Assembly: GCF_030014955.1 (NCBI RefSeq)
Contig: NZ_JAGRPV010000001.1
Span: 2,604,001 to 2,668,000, forward strand
DNA: 64,000 nt
DNA from: Cohnella hashimotonis
Lineage (GTDB): Bacteria; Bacillota; Bacilli; Paenibacillales; Paenibacillaceae
Direction of reading: 5' to 3'
Part shown: one piece after another, positions 8,535 to 18,026 of the stretch
Layout of the letters: every line of letters begins with the position of its first letter
Position numbering within the stretch: the stretch's first letter is position 1
Program-made: the position numbers and the translations under genes
The notes under the pieces: generated by a model
What the model was told of the DNA's origin: nothing
Databases searched by the model: none
What the model saw: only the letters and a program-made list of their open reading frames with translations

Positions 8535-9188
8535 ATGGCCAAGTGGCTGCACAAGCTGGAGACTTATATCGGAGGCGGGCCCGGCGGACCCAAGCGGGTG
8601 AAGACGTTTCGCTGGCTCATCTTGATCGGGCTTGTCGGCGCCGCTCTCATTTTGGCCTCCTCGTTCATCAAGATGAAGCCCGTGACGCCCCCGAGCGGGG
8701 ACGGCGCCGTGCAGCCGGGCGACGGAGACAAGCCGGCCCAGCAGGAGACGTTTCTCGGCACGGGAGAAGGCAAGGACGATCCTTTTGCCGAGATCGAGAC
8801 GCAGCTCGATATCCGGTTGAAGGAAATGCTTGAGAAAATCGCTGGCGTCGGCACGACCGACGTCATGGTGACGGTCGATTCGACGGAGGAGACGGTCGTG
8901 CAGCTGAACGAAAAGAAAACGCAGCAAATCACCGACGAAACGGACAAAAACGGAGCCAAACGGCATATTACGGATGTAACGCAGGACGGGCAGGTCGTAC
9001 TATACGAGGTGTCCGGCGGCAAAGCGCCCATCGTCGTTAAGAAAATCAAGCCTAGGCTAAGAGGCGTGCTGATCGTAGCGAAAGGCGCGGAGAGTCCGAC
9101 GGTTCGCCGGATGATCTCGGAGGCTGTCGCATCCGGATTGGACGTACCCATCCATCGCGTATCGGTCATGCCGCGAACGGCAGAGTAA
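8535..9188 (+). CDS. spoIIIAG: Stage III sporulation protein AG
   Basis: The 217-residue protein has one membrane helix at about 30-49 and a C-terminal domain with the ring-building fold (RGVLIVAKGAESPTVRRMISEAV). SpoIIIAG forms the large ring of the channel in the intermembrane space. Ribosome site AGGAGGGAG is present. Length and order match the family. Confidence 0.95.
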   Translation: MAKWLHKLETYIGGGPGGPKRVKTFRWLILIGLVGAALILASSFIKMKPVTPPSGDGAVQPGDGDKPAQQETFLGTGEGKDDPFAEIETQLDIRLKEMLEKIAGVGTTDVMVTVDSTEETVVQLNEKKTQQITDETDKNGAKRHITDVTQDGQVVLYEVSGGKAPIVVKKIKPRLRGVLIVAKGAESPTVRRMISEAVASGLDVPIHRVSVMPRTAE

Positions 9189-9237
9189 AGAAGATCCAGT
9201 CAAGTCCATTTCCCATTATGCAGGAGGTCAAAAACAA

Positions 9238-10044
9238 ATGAACAACAAACGGCAAACGATCTGGCTCGTCTCGATGCTCTCCCTCATGGTCATCCTGTCC
9301 GCTTACTACCTGTTCACCGAAGATGTCACGCAGCCCGACCGCACGGCGCAGGAGCAGAAGCTCGGCACGGACGCGACTGGCGTGACCGGCTCGGCGCAGG
9401 ACGACGGCATCGAGATTACGTCCGTCGACGGCGCCGGCGGTCTGAGCGACGATGGCGCGGCAGCGGCAAGCGGCGGCGACAAGTCCGCTTCAGTCGACGG
9501 CGGAACGGCGACAGGCAAGGAAGCGGCTGCGTCGCCGGACGCTTTGGCGGCGCCGAGCAAAGAGACGGCCGCATCACCGGGCGCCTCGGCGGGAACCGAC
9601 AAGGCGACGTCGGCGTCGCCGGATGCGGGGAAGGACGGACAATCCGCGGGATCGCCCGCCGATAAGGAAGTGCTGAAGGGCATGAACAATCTTTCCGCGC
9701 GCGAACAGTTCGATCAAATCCAGCTCGAGCGCGAGCAAGCCGCGTCCAAGGCATACGAGGATTTGGATAAGATCGTAGCGGACAGCTCCAAGTCGCAAGA
9801 GGAAGCCGCCTCCGCGGTCGAAGAGCAAGGCCGCATCACGGCCACAGAAGAACGCATCGCAAGCCTGCAGGACAAACTCGTGTCCGACTACGAGAACGCG
9901 GTCGTCAAGCAAGAGGGCGGCAAGTTCGAGATCATCGTGCAGGCGGACGCGCTCGATTCGAAGCAGGCGGTCAAGATCGTCAAGCTCGCCACCAAAGAGC
10001 TGAGCGTTACGCCGGACGCCGTGTCCGTGCAGTTTATCCAGTAA
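9238..10044 (+). CDS. spoIIIAH: Stage III sporulation protein AH, with expanded linker
   Basis: SpoIIIAH spans the outer forespore membrane and binds SpoIIQ across the intermembrane space. One N-terminal helix (about 8-25) is followed by a low-complexity Ala/Ser/Gly/Asp/Lys-rich linker (about 40-145) and a C-terminal YscJ/ring-building domain (DKLVSDYENAVVKQEG onward, ending SVQFIQ). At 268 residues it is about 50 longer than B. subtilis SpoIIIAH, the excess lying in the linker. An AGGAGG site precedes the ATG. It closes the operon, followed by a strong terminator. Confidence 0.95.
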   Translation: MNNKRQTIWLVSMLSLMVILSAYYLFTEDVTQPDRTAQEQKLGTDATGVTGSAQDDGIEITSVDGAGGLSDDGAAAASGGDKSASVDGGTATGKEAAASPDALAAPSKETAASPGASAGTDKATSASPDAGKDGQSAGSPADKEVLKGMNNLSAREQFDQIQLEREQAASKAYEDLDKIVADSSKSQEEAASAVEEQGRITATEERIASLQDKLVSDYENAVVKQEGGKFEIIVQADALDSKQAVKIVKLATKELSVTPDAVSVQFIQ

Positions 10045-10075
10045 TCCGAAATGCGTGCGCCGGGCATACCGGCCA

Positions 10076-10106
10076 AGAGCCGGCCCGTCGGGCCGGCTCT
10101 TTCCAT
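10076..10106 (+). terminator. Rho-independent terminator after spoIIIAH
   Basis: AGAGCCGGCCC - GTC - GGGCCGGCTCT is a perfect 11-base stem with a 3-base loop, followed by a T/C-rich tract (TTCCATTTCTTTC). Confidence 0.9.
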
Positions 10107-10118
10107 TTCTTTCGATTA

Positions 10119-10127
10119 TGTTATAAT
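10119..10127 (+). promoter_or_regulatory. Extended -10 promoter for accBC, with a long leader
   Basis: TGTTATAAT is an extended -10 element; no good -35 is visible. Transcription would leave a leader of about 160 bases before accB. The leader has a small hairpin (GCCCT...AGGGC near 10222-10238) and a repeated TTCATACGG, but no riboswitch class I recognise. Confidence 0.6.
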
Positions 10128-10297
10128 GAGTCCGTTATGGGTACGTACAGGCTTTGCTATTCATACGGAAGACATGATCGGGCCGTACACAGGTTCAGTA
10201 TGAACGGCGGCTTGCTTTAATTGCCCTTTGAACGAGGGCGGCGAGGCCGCTTGGATTTCATACGGCAAATGAGACAGCCAAGGAGCGTAGGGCGAAT

Positions 10298-10774
10298 ATG
10301 TTCAAACTTAGCGAAATCAAGGAATTAATCAAACTCGTGGATCAAACCTCCGTGCAGGAGCTCGAGATCGAAAACGAAGGCGCGAGGATCTCCATCCGCA
10401 AACCCGGACGCACGGAGGTCGTGAACGTGCAGACGGCTGCTTCGGTTCCTCATACATACGTACAGGCGGCCCCGGCTCCCGCAGCCGCAGCGCCTGCCGA
10501 AGCGCCGCAGCCAGCCGGCCGCGACCTGTCGGGCCTGCACCAGATCGTGTCGCCGATGGTCGGCACGTTCTATCGCGCGCCGTCTCCGGATGCGCCGTCG
10601 TTCGTGAACGAAGGCGACAAGGTCCATGACAAGACGGTCGTCTGCATTCTCGAAGCGATGAAGCTGATGAACCCTCTCGAAGCCGAAGTGAAGGGCGAGA
10701 TCGTCGAAGTTCTGGCGCAGAACGGCCAGCTCGTCGAATTCGGGCAGCCGCTGTTCCTCGTCAAACCGGAATAA
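10298..10774 (+). CDS. accB: Acetyl-CoA carboxylase biotin carboxyl carrier protein
   Basis: The 158-residue BCCP carries the biotin used by acetyl-CoA carboxylase in the first step of fatty acid synthesis. The biotinylation site EAMKLMN is near residues 122-128, within a C-terminal biotinyl/lipoyl domain; an Ala/Pro-rich linker (about 50-70) joins it to the N-terminal helical part. accC follows 58 bases later, the standard pair. Confidence 0.98.
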   Translation: MFKLSEIKELIKLVDQTSVQELEIENEGARISIRKPGRTEVVNVQTAASVPHTYVQAAPAPAAAAPAEAPQPAGRDLSGLHQIVSPMVGTFYRAPSPDAPSFVNEGDKVHDKTVVCILEAMKLMNPLEAEVKGEIVEVLAQNGQLVEFGQPLFLVKPE

Positions 10775-10832
10775 CGCGCGCTATTTCCGGCCCCGTTCCC
10801 GGCGGCCGGAATTACGAAGGGGGACTTGTGCT

Positions 10833-12200
10833 TTGAACATCCATAAGATTCTGGTGGCCAACCGCGGCGAGATCGCCGTCCGCATCATCCGCGCTTGCCG
10901 CGAGCTGGGCATCTCCACGGTTGCCGTATATTCCGAAGGGGACCGCGAGTCCCTTCACCTGAAGCTTGCGGACGAGGCCTATTGCATCGGACCGATCGCT
11001 TCCAAGGACAGCTATCTCAATCTGACGAATATCATGAGCGTCGCCACGCTTACCGAATGCGACGCGATTCACCCGGGCTACGGGTTTCTTTCGGAAAACG
11101 CCGATTTCGCGGATATCTGCGAGACGTGCAATATTGTATTCATCGGACCTTCCGCAGAGGCGATCAGCCGGATGGGGGACAAGTCGGTCGCCAAGCAGAC
11201 GATGAAGGACGCGGACGTACCGGTCATTCCGGGCTCCGACGGGCTCGTCGAAGATATCGACGAAGCCATCCGCGTCGCGCGGGAGATCGGTTATCCGGTC
11301 ATTATCAAGGCGACCGCCGGCGGCGGCGGACGGGGCATTCGCCTCGCCGACGACGAAGAGATGCTCGTACGCGAGATCTCGACCGCGCAGCAAGAGGCGC
11401 AAAAGGCTTTCGGCAATTCCGGCGTGTATCTGGAGAAATATTTGACGGGCATGAAGCATGTCGAAATTCAGATCATTGCGGACAAGCACGGCAACGTCTG
11501 CCATCTCGGCGAACGCGATTGCTCCGTGCAGCGCCGCCGCCAGAAGCTCGTCGAGGAAGCGCCTTGCCCGGTCATGACGCCCGAGCTGCGAGAGCGCATG
11601 GGCCAGGCCGCCGTGCGAGCGGCGCGCGCCGTCGACTATTCCGGCGCCGGGACGATCGAGTTCCTGCTCGGGCCGGACGGCAACTTCTACTTTATGGAGA
11701 TGAACACCCGGATCCAGGTCGAGCATCCCGTCACCGAGCTCATCACCGGCATCGATCTGATCAAAGAAATGATCTCTATCGCCGAAGGCCGCCCGCTCAG
11801 CTTCACGCAGGAAGAAGTTCGCTTCGACGGCTGGAGCATCGAGTGCCGCATTAATGCCGAGGATCCGGATCGCAATTTCATGCCTTCTCCGGGCCGAATC
11901 GGCTTCTACCTGCCGCCGGGCGGTCCCGGCGTGCGCGTAGACAGCGGCGCTTATCCAGGTTACATGATCTCCCCTCATTACGATTCAATGATCGCGAAGC
12001 TTATCGTCTGGGGTCCGACGCGCGAGGAAGCAATCGCAAGAGCCCGCAGGGCGCTCGGCGAGTTCATGATCGAAGGCGTCAAGACGACGATTCCTTTCCA
12101 TTTGAAGCTTCTTAATCATCCGATTTTCAACAAAGGGACGTTCGATATCAAGTTCCTCGAGGAGCATGATGTGGACGCGCCTTACGGCGAAGAAGCCTAA
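10833..12200 (+). CDS. accC: Acetyl-CoA carboxylase, biotin carboxylase subunit
   Basis: Biotin carboxylase adds CO2 to the biotin on AccB using ATP. The 455-residue protein begins [20 protein letters not shown], has the ATP-grasp glycine loop [13 protein letters not shown] and the [15 protein letters not shown] catalytic segment. The TTG start follows an AGGGGG site 9 bases upstream and has no competing start. Length is typical. Confidence 0.98.
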   Translation: MNIHKILVANRGEIAVRIIRACRELGISTVAVYSEGDRESLHLKLADEAYCIGPIASKDSYLNLTNIMSVATLTECDAIHPGYGFLSENADFADICETCNIVFIGPSAEAISRMGDKSVAKQTMKDADVPVIPGSDGLVEDIDEAIRVAREIGYPVIIKATAGGGGRGIRLADDEEMLVREISTAQQEAQKAFGNSGVYLEKYLTGMKHVEIQIIADKHGNVCHLGERDCSVQRRRQKLVEEAPCPVMTPELRERMGQAAVRAARAVDYSGAGTIEFLLGPDGNFYFMEMNTRIQVEHPVTELITGIDLIKEMISIAEGRPLSFTQEEVRFDGWSIECRINAEDPDRNFMPSPGRIGFYLPPGGPGVRVDSGAYPGYMISPHYDSMIAKLIVWGPTREEAIARARRALGEFMIEGVKTTIPFHLKLLNHPIFNKGTFDIKFLEEHDVDAPYGEEA

Positions 12201-12266
12201 AGCTTTTCGGGCCGCCGAAGACCGGGCGGGCGCGCTGCGCCCTCCTTTCGACTGTGGCGGAGAGGT

Positions 12267-12295
12267 TTGTCATAATTCTTGGCCTTTGCTATAGT
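12267..12295 (+). promoter_or_regulatory. Sigma-A promoter for yqhY operon
   Basis: TTGTCA (12267-12272) and TATAGT (12290-12295) are 17 bases apart, a strong vegetative promoter. It lies about 50 bases before the yqhY start and separates this unit from accBC. Confidence 0.8.
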
Positions 12296-12347
12296 ATTAT
12301 TAATGAAGGCCTGGCCGACGACAAGACGCGAGGAGGTGGACCAGCGA

Positions 12348-12755
12348 ATGGAAGCATTGGTGTCTGATTACGAGAAAACCGATATGGGGACCATCCAGAT
12401 CGCGCCCGAAGTCATCGAGATCATCGCGGGGCTGGCAACGGTCGAAGTGGAAGGCGTCGCGGGAATGAGCGGCGGCATCTCCTCGGGCATCGCCGAGCTG
12501 CTGGGGCGCAAGAATTTGTCCAAAGGCGTCAAGGTTGAAGTAGGTCAAAGAGAAGCGGCGATCGACGTATCGATTATCGTGGAGTACGGCAGGCGGATTA
12601 CGGAGATCGCTTCGGAGGTTCAACACGGCGTCAAGCGCTCGATCGAGACGATGACCGGTCTGAATGTCGTCGAAGTGAATGTTCATGTCCACGACGTACT
12701 GTTCAAGCCTGCGGAAAAGATCGAAGAGGAAGATGCGCAACTGCGCGTGAGATGA
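12348..12755 (+). CDS. yqhY: Asp23/Gls24 family protein YqhY
   Basis: The ATG at 12348 follows GAGGAGGTGG and gives 135 residues, the same length as B. subtilis YqhY. The Asp23 core is present (TIQIAPEVIEIIAGLATVEV, then EYGRRITEIASEVQHGVKRSIE). These proteins associate with the membrane through AmaP, encoded next. In B. subtilis yqhY is likewise beside accBC, and it has been linked to acetyl-CoA carboxylase homeostasis; whether that holds here is inference. Confidence 0.92.
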   Translation: MEALVSDYEKTDMGTIQIAPEVIEIIAGLATVEVEGVAGMSGGISSGIAELLGRKNLSKGVKVEVGQREAAIDVSIIVEYGRRITEIASEVQHGVKRSIETMTGLNVVEVNVHVHDVLFKPAEKIEEEDAQLRVR

Positions 12756-12911
12756 CGCCAGCATTTTTGGACATGGCAGTCGTCTCTCTTGAATTGCGGG
12801 TGACGGCGCCTTGATGGCCTGACCTTACGAGGGAGGGCGCATCGGGCGCTTTTTCGACCATATAGGCTGTTCGGCGTTCAGGATAGGTTCATGACAGGAG
12901 GAGTCGGTTAC

Positions 12912-13475
12912 GTGTTCAAAGTATGGGACAGGCTGCTGCTATTCATTTATTCCCTGGCGATCGTCGTCGCCTCGGCTTTTGTCGTCGCGGCAGCGCTCGG
13001 CGCTTTTTCGATGGAATGGCTGACCCAAGTCGTCGACCAGACAACCGGCGATTATCGTCCGCTGCAGATCGGCGTAATCGTAGTGGCGGCCGTATTGATT
13101 CTGATCAGCCTCCGTTTTCTCGTGCTGTCCGTCGGACGTTTGAACACAACGGCTCCGACGATCAACCAACGGACGGAGCACGGGGATATCCAGATCTCGA
13201 TCGAGACGGTCGAGAATTTGGCGCTGAAGGCGGCGTCCCGTTCGAAGGGCGTCAAGGATCTTCGCGCGCGCGTACGCGTCGCGGAAGCCGGATTGCATAT
13301 TACGATTCGCGCTTTCGTGGACGGAGAAGGCTCAATTCCGACGTTGTCGGAGGATATGCAGCGCACGGTGTCCCAGCAGATCGAGGAGACGACCGGCATT
13401 CCCGTTTCGGATGTGACCGTGTATATCGCTAACGTAACGCAGGCGCCGACGACGTTCAAAAGCCGCGTGGAATAG
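12912..13475 (+). CDS. amaP: Alkaline shock response membrane anchor protein AmaP
   Basis: I chose GTG 12912 because AGGAGG lies 10 bases upstream; the ATG at 12891 is itself upstream of that site. The 187-residue protein has two membrane helices (about 8-29 and 51-72) and a cytoplasmic C-terminal domain resembling Asp23 (TTGIPVSDVTVYIANV). AmaP anchors Asp23-type proteins to the membrane. Its neighbours yqhY and the DUF2273 gene complete the usual set. Confidence 0.88.
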   Translation: MFKVWDRLLLFIYSLAIVVASAFVVAAALGAFSMEWLTQVVDQTTGDYRPLQIGVIVVAAVLILISLRFLVLSVGRLNTTAPTINQRTEHGDIQISIETVENLALKAASRSKGVKDLRARVRVAEAGLHITIRAFVDGEGSIPTLSEDMQRTVSQQIEETTGIPVSDVTVYIANVTQAPTTFKSRVE

Positions 13476-13490
13476 GGGGCCTAGCCATCC

Positions 13491-13724
13491 ATGTGGAGAA
13501 TATGGTGGGAAAATTACGGCGGCCGGACGCTCGGGGTCGCCGCCGGCATGCTTTGCGGCCTTATTTATTTAATCGTGGGATTCTGGGACATGCTGTTTTG
13601 CGCGCTGCTCGTCGGCATCGGATTTGCCGTCGGCAAGCATCGGGACGAGCGGCGGGGTCCGCTTTTCCAATGGAGCAGGCTGACGGAATGGCTGACGGAC
13701 AGATGGCCGGGCGGACGTAGTTAA
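13491..13724 (+). CDS. DUF2273 small membrane protein
   Basis: This 77-residue protein has a hairpin of two hydrophobic segments (about 13-30 and 33-48) and a charged C-terminus (HRDERRGPLF...). DUF2273 proteins typically sit beside amaP/asp23 genes and are thought to take part in the same membrane-associated stress complex. It follows amaP by 15 bases with a GGGGG site. Function is unproven. Confidence 0.85.
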   Translation: MWRIWWENYGGRTLGVAAGMLCGLIYLIVGFWDMLFCALLVGIGFAVGKHRDERRGPLFQWSRLTEWLTDRWPGGRS

Positions 13725-13744
13725 GACTTAATTCGGGAGGATTC

Positions 13745-14248
13745 ATGAAGCGCAGATTGGCGAGAGAGATTGCGGTACAGAGCCTGTACCAGATGGAAAT
13801 GAACGGCGTGTCGGCCCAGGAGGCCGTCGATGCCGTCATGGAAGAAGCGAAGGGCGACAACGAAATGGAGACGGAGGTCGCAGAGCTGGCGGCCGTCGAC
13901 GGCTTTACGCGCGAGCTCGTTTTAGGCGTGAAGGCGAATCAGGATGCGCTTGATGCGCAGTTGGCGGGTTACTTGACCGGCTGGCAGGTCGATCGGCTCT
14001 CCCGGGTGGACAGGCAGATATTAAGATTGGCCGCCTACGAGATGAGTCATCGCAAGGACGTGCCTGCCAAGGTCGCGGTGAATGAGGCGATCGAGCTGGC
14101 CAAGCACTTCGGCACGGACGAATCCGGCAAGTTCGTCAACGGCGTGCTGGGACGGTTGATCCGTGAGAGCGGTCAAGCGAATGGCAAAGTCGTTGCAGGT
14201 GAAGATGCCGGATCGGATTCCGCTGTTGAAGGAGAGGAACAAGCATGA
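13745..14248 (+). CDS. nusB: Transcription antitermination factor NusB
   Basis: NusB acts with NusE (S10) in antitermination of rRNA transcription. It begins [19 protein letters not shown], with the conserved [19 protein letters not shown] and [11 protein letters not shown] segments. At 167 residues it is longer than B. subtilis NusB, because of an acidic insert near residue 40 and a C-terminal tail. The GGGAGG site is 5 bases before the ATG. It overlaps folD by 4 bases. Confidence 0.95.
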   Translation: MKRRLAREIAVQSLYQMEMNGVSAQEAVDAVMEEAKGDNEMETEVAELAAVDGFTRELVLGVKANQDALDAQLAGYLTGWQVDRLSRVDRQILRLAAYEMSHRKDVPAKVAVNEAIELAKHFGTDESGKFVNGVLGRLIRESGQANGKVVAGEDAGSDSAVEGEEQA

Positions 14249-15102
14249 GCGCGCAGATTATTGACGGCAAGCGAATCGCGGGCGAGATCCGCGAAGAGAT
14301 CAAGCGGGAGGCCGAATCCCTGTCGACCAAGGGCGTGCGGCCCGGTCTAGCCGTGGTGCTGGTCGGCGAAGATCCGGCTTCGCAAGTATACGTACGGAAC
14401 AAGGCGAAGGCGTGCGAGGAGCTAGGGTTCTACTCCGAGGTGCATCGGCTGTCTGCCGAGACGACGCAGGAGGAGCTGCTGTCGTTGATCGCACGCCTTA
14501 ATGCACAGGCGGACATTAACGGCATATTGGTGCAGCTGCCGCTGCCGAAGCATATCGAGGAAAAGGCCGTCATCGACGCGATCGCGGTGGAAAAGGATGT
14601 CGACGGCTTCCATCCCGTCAGCGTTGGCAACCTGCTGATCGGCGACGATGCGCTGCAGCCTTGTACGCCTTCCGGCGTCATCGAGCTGCTGAAGCGTACG
14701 GGCAACGAGCCGGCGGGCAAGCATGCGGTCGTCATCGGACGCAGCAATATCGTGGGCAAGCCGGTGTCGATCCTCCTTTTGCGGGAGCATGCGACCGTCA
14801 CGATCTGTCATTCCCGCACGCCGGATCTGCCGGCGGTCGTGCGCGGCGCGGATATCGTCGTGGCTGCCGTAGGCGTACCGAAGCTCGTCAAGGGCGATTG
14901 GGTGAAGCCGGGCGCCGTCGTCATCGACGTCGGCGTCAATCGTCTGCCTGACGGCAAGCTGTGCGGCGACGTCGATTATGAAGACGTCGCGCCGGTTGCC
15001 GGCTGGATCACACCCGTGCCTGGCGGCGTCGGACCGATGACGATCACGATGCTGATGCTCAATACGCTGAAGTCGGCAAAGCGCGCGCACGGCATCGAAT
15101 AG
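14245..15102 (+). CDS. folD: Bifunctional methylene-THF dehydrogenase/methenyl-THF cyclohydrolase
   Basis: FolD interconverts 5,10-methylene- and 10-formyl-tetrahydrofolate for purine and formyl-Met synthesis. The 285-residue protein shows VQLPLPKHI, the NADP-binding [11 protein letters not shown] and the C-terminal [14 protein letters not shown]. The ATGA overlap with nusB indicates coupling. xseA follows by 18 bases. Confidence 0.97.
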   Translation: MSAQIIDGKRIAGEIREEIKREAESLSTKGVRPGLAVVLVGEDPASQVYVRNKAKACEELGFYSEVHRLSAETTQEELLSLIARLNAQADINGILVQLPLPKHIEEKAVIDAIAVEKDVDGFHPVSVGNLLIGDDALQPCTPSGVIELLKRTGNEPAGKHAVVIGRSNIVGKPVSILLLREHATVTICHSRTPDLPAVVRGADIVVAAVGVPKLVKGDWVKPGAVVIDVGVNRLPDGKLCGDVDYEDVAPVAGWITPVPGGVGPMTITMLMLNTLKSAKRAHGIE

Positions 15103-15120
15103 GACGGGGGCGAGTCCAGC

Positions 15121-16488
15121 ATGGAACAACCGGCCCGCGTTCTCAGCATCAGGGACGTCAACCGCTACATCAAGATGAAGCTCGAAGGGGACCCCAAGCT
15201 TCAAGATATATGGCTGCGCGGCGAGATTTCCAATTTCACCCACCACTCCAGCGGCCATATGTACTTCACGCTCAAGGACGAGAGCGGGCGGCTCAAGAGC
15301 ATCATGTTCGCGTCCCACAATCAGCGATTGCCTTTTCGGCCCAAGGACGGCATGAAGGTTATGGCGCGCGGCGGCGTATCCGTCTACGAGCGGGACGGAC
15401 AATACCAGTTTTACGTGACGGCCATGCAGCCGGACGGCATCGGCAGCCTCTTTCTCGCTTACGAGCAGCTCAAGAAGAAGCTTCACGGCGAAGGGCTGTT
15501 CGATGAGGCGGTTAAACGGCCAATTCCTAAATATCCAAAGTCGATCGGCATCATTACATCCCCGACGGGAGCGGCCGTGCGGGATATCATCATTACGCTG
15601 CAGCGCAGGCATCCGACGGTAGCGATCCTGCTGTACCCGGTATCGGTACAAGGCACGGGCGCGGCGCCGTCGATCGTGAAGGCCATCCAGGCGATGAATC
15701 GGCTGGCGGAAACGGACGTGCTGATCGTCGGCCGCGGCGGGGGCTCGCTCGAGGAACTGTGGGCGTTTAACGAGGAGGCGGTCGCGCGCGCGATTCGCGC
15801 GTCGGCGATCCCTGTCATATCCGCTGTCGGGCACGAGACGGACTTCACGATCGCGGACTTCGCGGCCGATCTCAGGGCGGCCACGCCTACGGCTGCCGCA
15901 GAGCTGGCCGTGCCTCATGTCGCGGAGCTGCAGGAGCGGCTCGGGCATCTGGAGCAGCGGATGGCACGCTCGCTCGGCAGCCAGCTCGGTCGCGCCCGGG
16001 AGCGTTACCGTCATGCCGCCAGATCGCCGTATTTTACGCAGCCCAGACGTTCTCTGCTCGCATCGGCCGAGCGGCTCGATCGGTTGCGGGACAGGCTGGG
16101 CTACAGGGTGGGCGCGCTTGCCGACCGCAACCGGGAAAAGCTCGCGCGCCTGACCGGACGACTGGCCGGCGCAAGTCCGACCGAGCAGGCGGTATACGCG
16201 CGCAGGCGCAAGGAGGCCGCGGAGAAGGCGTTGACCGCGGCCATGCGCGGTGTCGTGCGGGATGGCCGGAGCGCATTCGGCTCCGCGATCCGTCAGCTCG
16301 ATGCGCTCAGCCCGCTCAAGGTCATGGCGCGCGGATACAGTCTGGCTTATGACGAAGAAGAGAAAAAACTGCTGCGCTCCGTGAGGGAGACCAAAGCCGG
16401 CGACAGGCTTGTCGTAAGGCTGGCGGACGGCAAGCTGACTTGCAGCGTAGCGGCGGTGCATGGGGAGGCGAATTCGAATGACCAATGA
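15121..16488 (+). CDS. xseA: Exodeoxyribonuclease VII large subunit
   Basis: XseA with XseB forms a bidirectional single-strand DNA exonuclease. The 455-residue protein has the N-terminal OB fold (IWLRGEISNFTHHSSGHMYFTLKD), the catalytic region with GRGGGSLEELWAFN and GHETDFTIADFAAD, and a long C-terminal helical region binding XseB. xseB overlaps its end by 11 bases. Confidence 0.97.
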   Translation: MEQPARVLSIRDVNRYIKMKLEGDPKLQDIWLRGEISNFTHHSSGHMYFTLKDESGRLKSIMFASHNQRLPFRPKDGMKVMARGGVSVYERDGQYQFYVTAMQPDGIGSLFLAYEQLKKKLHGEGLFDEAVKRPIPKYPKSIGIITSPTGAAVRDIIITLQRRHPTVAILLYPVSVQGTGAAPSIVKAIQAMNRLAETDVLIVGRGGGSLEELWAFNEEAVARAIRASAIPVISAVGHETDFTIADFAADLRAATPTAAAELAVPHVAELQERLGHLEQRMARSLGSQLGRARERYRHAARSPYFTQPRRSLLASAERLDRLRDRLGYRVGALADRNREKLARLTGRLAGASPTEQAVYARRRKEAAEKALTAAMRGVVRDGRSAFGSAIRQLDALSPLKVMARGYSLAYDEEEKKLLRSVRETKAGDRLVVRLADGKLTCSVAAVHGEANSNDQ

Positions 16489-16741
16489 ATCGGAGACGGC
16501 GCTTTCCTTCGAACAGGCCATGGAAAGGCTTGAAGGCATCGTATCCAAGCTCGAGAGCGGAGACGTGCCGCTTGAAGCGGCGATCGAGCTTTATCAAGAA
16601 GGCATGGCTTTGTCGAGGCTGTGCGGGCAGAAGCTGGAACAGGTGGAGCGCCGTATCGAAATGCTGATGGAGGACGGAGACGGCTTGCAGCGCAAACCGT
16701 TCGCGCCGCAGCAGGGAGAGGCAAGCGTCAAAGGAGAGTAG
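16478..16741 (+). CDS. xseB: Exodeoxyribonuclease VII small subunit
   Basis: The ATG at 16478 follows GGGGAGG and gives 87 residues with the XseB core LSFEQAMERLEGIVSKLESG. It binds the helical tail of XseA. The overlap with xseA suggests coupled translation. The C-terminal tail (RKPFAPQQGEA) is slightly longer than average. Confidence 0.96.
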   Translation: MTNESETALSFEQAMERLEGIVSKLESGDVPLEAAIELYQEGMALSRLCGQKLEQVERRIEMLMEDGDGLQRKPFAPQQGEASVKGE

Positions 16742-16749
16742 TCGAACAA

Positions 16750-17658
16750 GTGCAGACGGAAGAACTATCGGTCTATCTGGCGTCGCGAAGGGCGTTGATC
16801 GAGCAGGCGCTCGAGAATGCGATACCCGGGGATTGGCGCGTGAACGGACGGCTCAAGGAAGCCGCGATGTATTCGCTTGCCGCAGGCGGCAAACGTCTTC
16901 GTCCGATTTTCGTGCTGGCTGCGGCAGAGGCCGTTCGGGGCGACGAGCAGGCTGTGAGAATGGCCATGCCGTTCGCGATCGCCGTGGAAATGGTGCATAC
17001 GTATTCGCTTATCCATGACGATCTTCCCGCGATGGACGATGACGACTACAGGCGGGGCATTCCGACCAATCACAAAGTTTTCGGGGAAGCGACGGCGATA
17101 TTGGCCGGCGACGGACTGCTGACGCACGCTTTTTATGTCGCTACCGAAGCGTTGTCTCTAGGCGTGCCTGCCGAACGTACGCTTGCCGTCGTCCGCGATC
17201 TGGCCAGGATGGCGGGCTTTCCGGGCATGGTCGGCGGGCAGGCCGACGATATGGAAGGCGAGCAGGGAATTACGGCTATCGGACAGCTCGAGCATATTCA
17301 CCTGCACAAGACGAGCGATCTCATCGCTTTTTCCTTGAGGGCTGGCGGACATGCGGCCGGCGCTAGCGACCGGCAGCTGGACGCGCTCGGACGTTTCGGC
17401 ACGAACGTCGGATTAGCCTTTCAAATCCAAGACGACATTCTCGATATTACAGGCGATCAGGACAAGCTCGGCAAGCCTGTGGGCAGCGACGAACGGCAGG
17501 GCAAGGTGACGTATCCTTATTTGATCGGCCTTGATGAGAGCCGCAGGCGCGTCGCAGAGCTGACGGAGCAGGCGATCCAAGCGGTCAGATCCGCGGGGCT
17601 TGCGGACGGCGGGCGATTGGAACAAATCGCCAATCGACTGATCTCGCGCGACAATTAA
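16750..17658 (+). CDS. ispA: Farnesyl diphosphate synthase
   Basis: This prenyltransferase condenses IPP with DMAPP and GPP to make farnesyl diphosphate. Both Asp-rich motifs are present: LIHDDLPAMDDDD (first) and QIQDDILD (second), plus GGKRLRP. I chose the GTG at 16750, which follows AAGGAGAG and gives about 302 residues, the family length; the longer open frame upstream runs through xseB in another frame. Together with dxs downstream it supplies isoprenoids. Confidence 0.95.
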   Translation: MQTEELSVYLASRRALIEQALENAIPGDWRVNGRLKEAAMYSLAAGGKRLRPIFVLAAAEAVRGDEQAVRMAMPFAIAVEMVHTYSLIHDDLPAMDDDDYRRGIPTNHKVFGEATAILAGDGLLTHAFYVATEALSLGVPAERTLAVVRDLARMAGFPGMVGGQADDMEGEQGITAIGQLEHIHLHKTSDLIAFSLRAGGHAAGASDRQLDALGRFGTNVGLAFQIQDDILDITGDQDKLGKPVGSDERQGKVTYPYLIGLDESRRRVAELTEQAIQAVRSAGLADGGRLEQIANRLISRDN

Positions 17659-17700
17659 AAACTAAATCGGCACGATGATACGCGTCATGCGTTCAATGAA

Positions 17701-17754
17701 GCATCTTCGCAGCAGTCCCTGCTAATCCCGGACCGCTGCGAAGGTGTTTTTTTG
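17701..17754 (+). terminator. Rho-independent terminator after ispA
   Basis: CATCTTCGCAGC and GCTGCGAAGGTG form a 12-base stem with one G-U pair; an inner GTCC/GGAC pair can extend it. A run of seven T follows. It ends the nusB-ispA unit. Confidence 0.9.
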
Positions 17755-18026
17755 TTTGTTTAACGGGACGCAAGCGTGGGTAAGGTTCGTTGATAGGTGT
17801 GTTCCGATTGTCGGCGCGCCGTCTTTTTATACATACGGAAGGCCAAATTTGAAGTCGATGACACCGTGCGGATTGCAGATTCGTATGCAAATGGGAGGGA
17901 TTAGGGGGAGCGGGGGAGTTTTTAAACGGTCATTATGCTATAATACGGTTAGACTAAAATCGACGAATCGTGATACGTTGACTAAATTCAACATAGCAAT
18001 CGTTTTTGGAAAGCGGGGAATTCCTA
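17755..18026 (+). other. Intergenic region before dxs
   Basis: About 270 bases separate the terminator from dxs. Apart from the promoter listed separately, I see no ORF with a ribosome binding site and no riboswitch class that I recognise; in particular the conserved TPP-riboswitch segments are absent. Confidence 0.6.
17936..17944 (+). promoter_or_regulatory. Extended -10 promoter for dxs
   Basis: TGCTATAAT lies about 85 bases before the dxs start, in the context TTATGCTATAATA, identical to the element before lysC. The -35 region is weak. Confidence 0.7.

Noticed and set aside
12835..12854. Terminator before amaP (GCGC - ATCGG - GCGC - TTTTT)
   Set aside because: The stem is only 4 bases, too weak to call.
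16621..16749. Upstream extension of ispA
   Set aside because: It is xseB read in another frame; the GTG at 16750 gives the family length.
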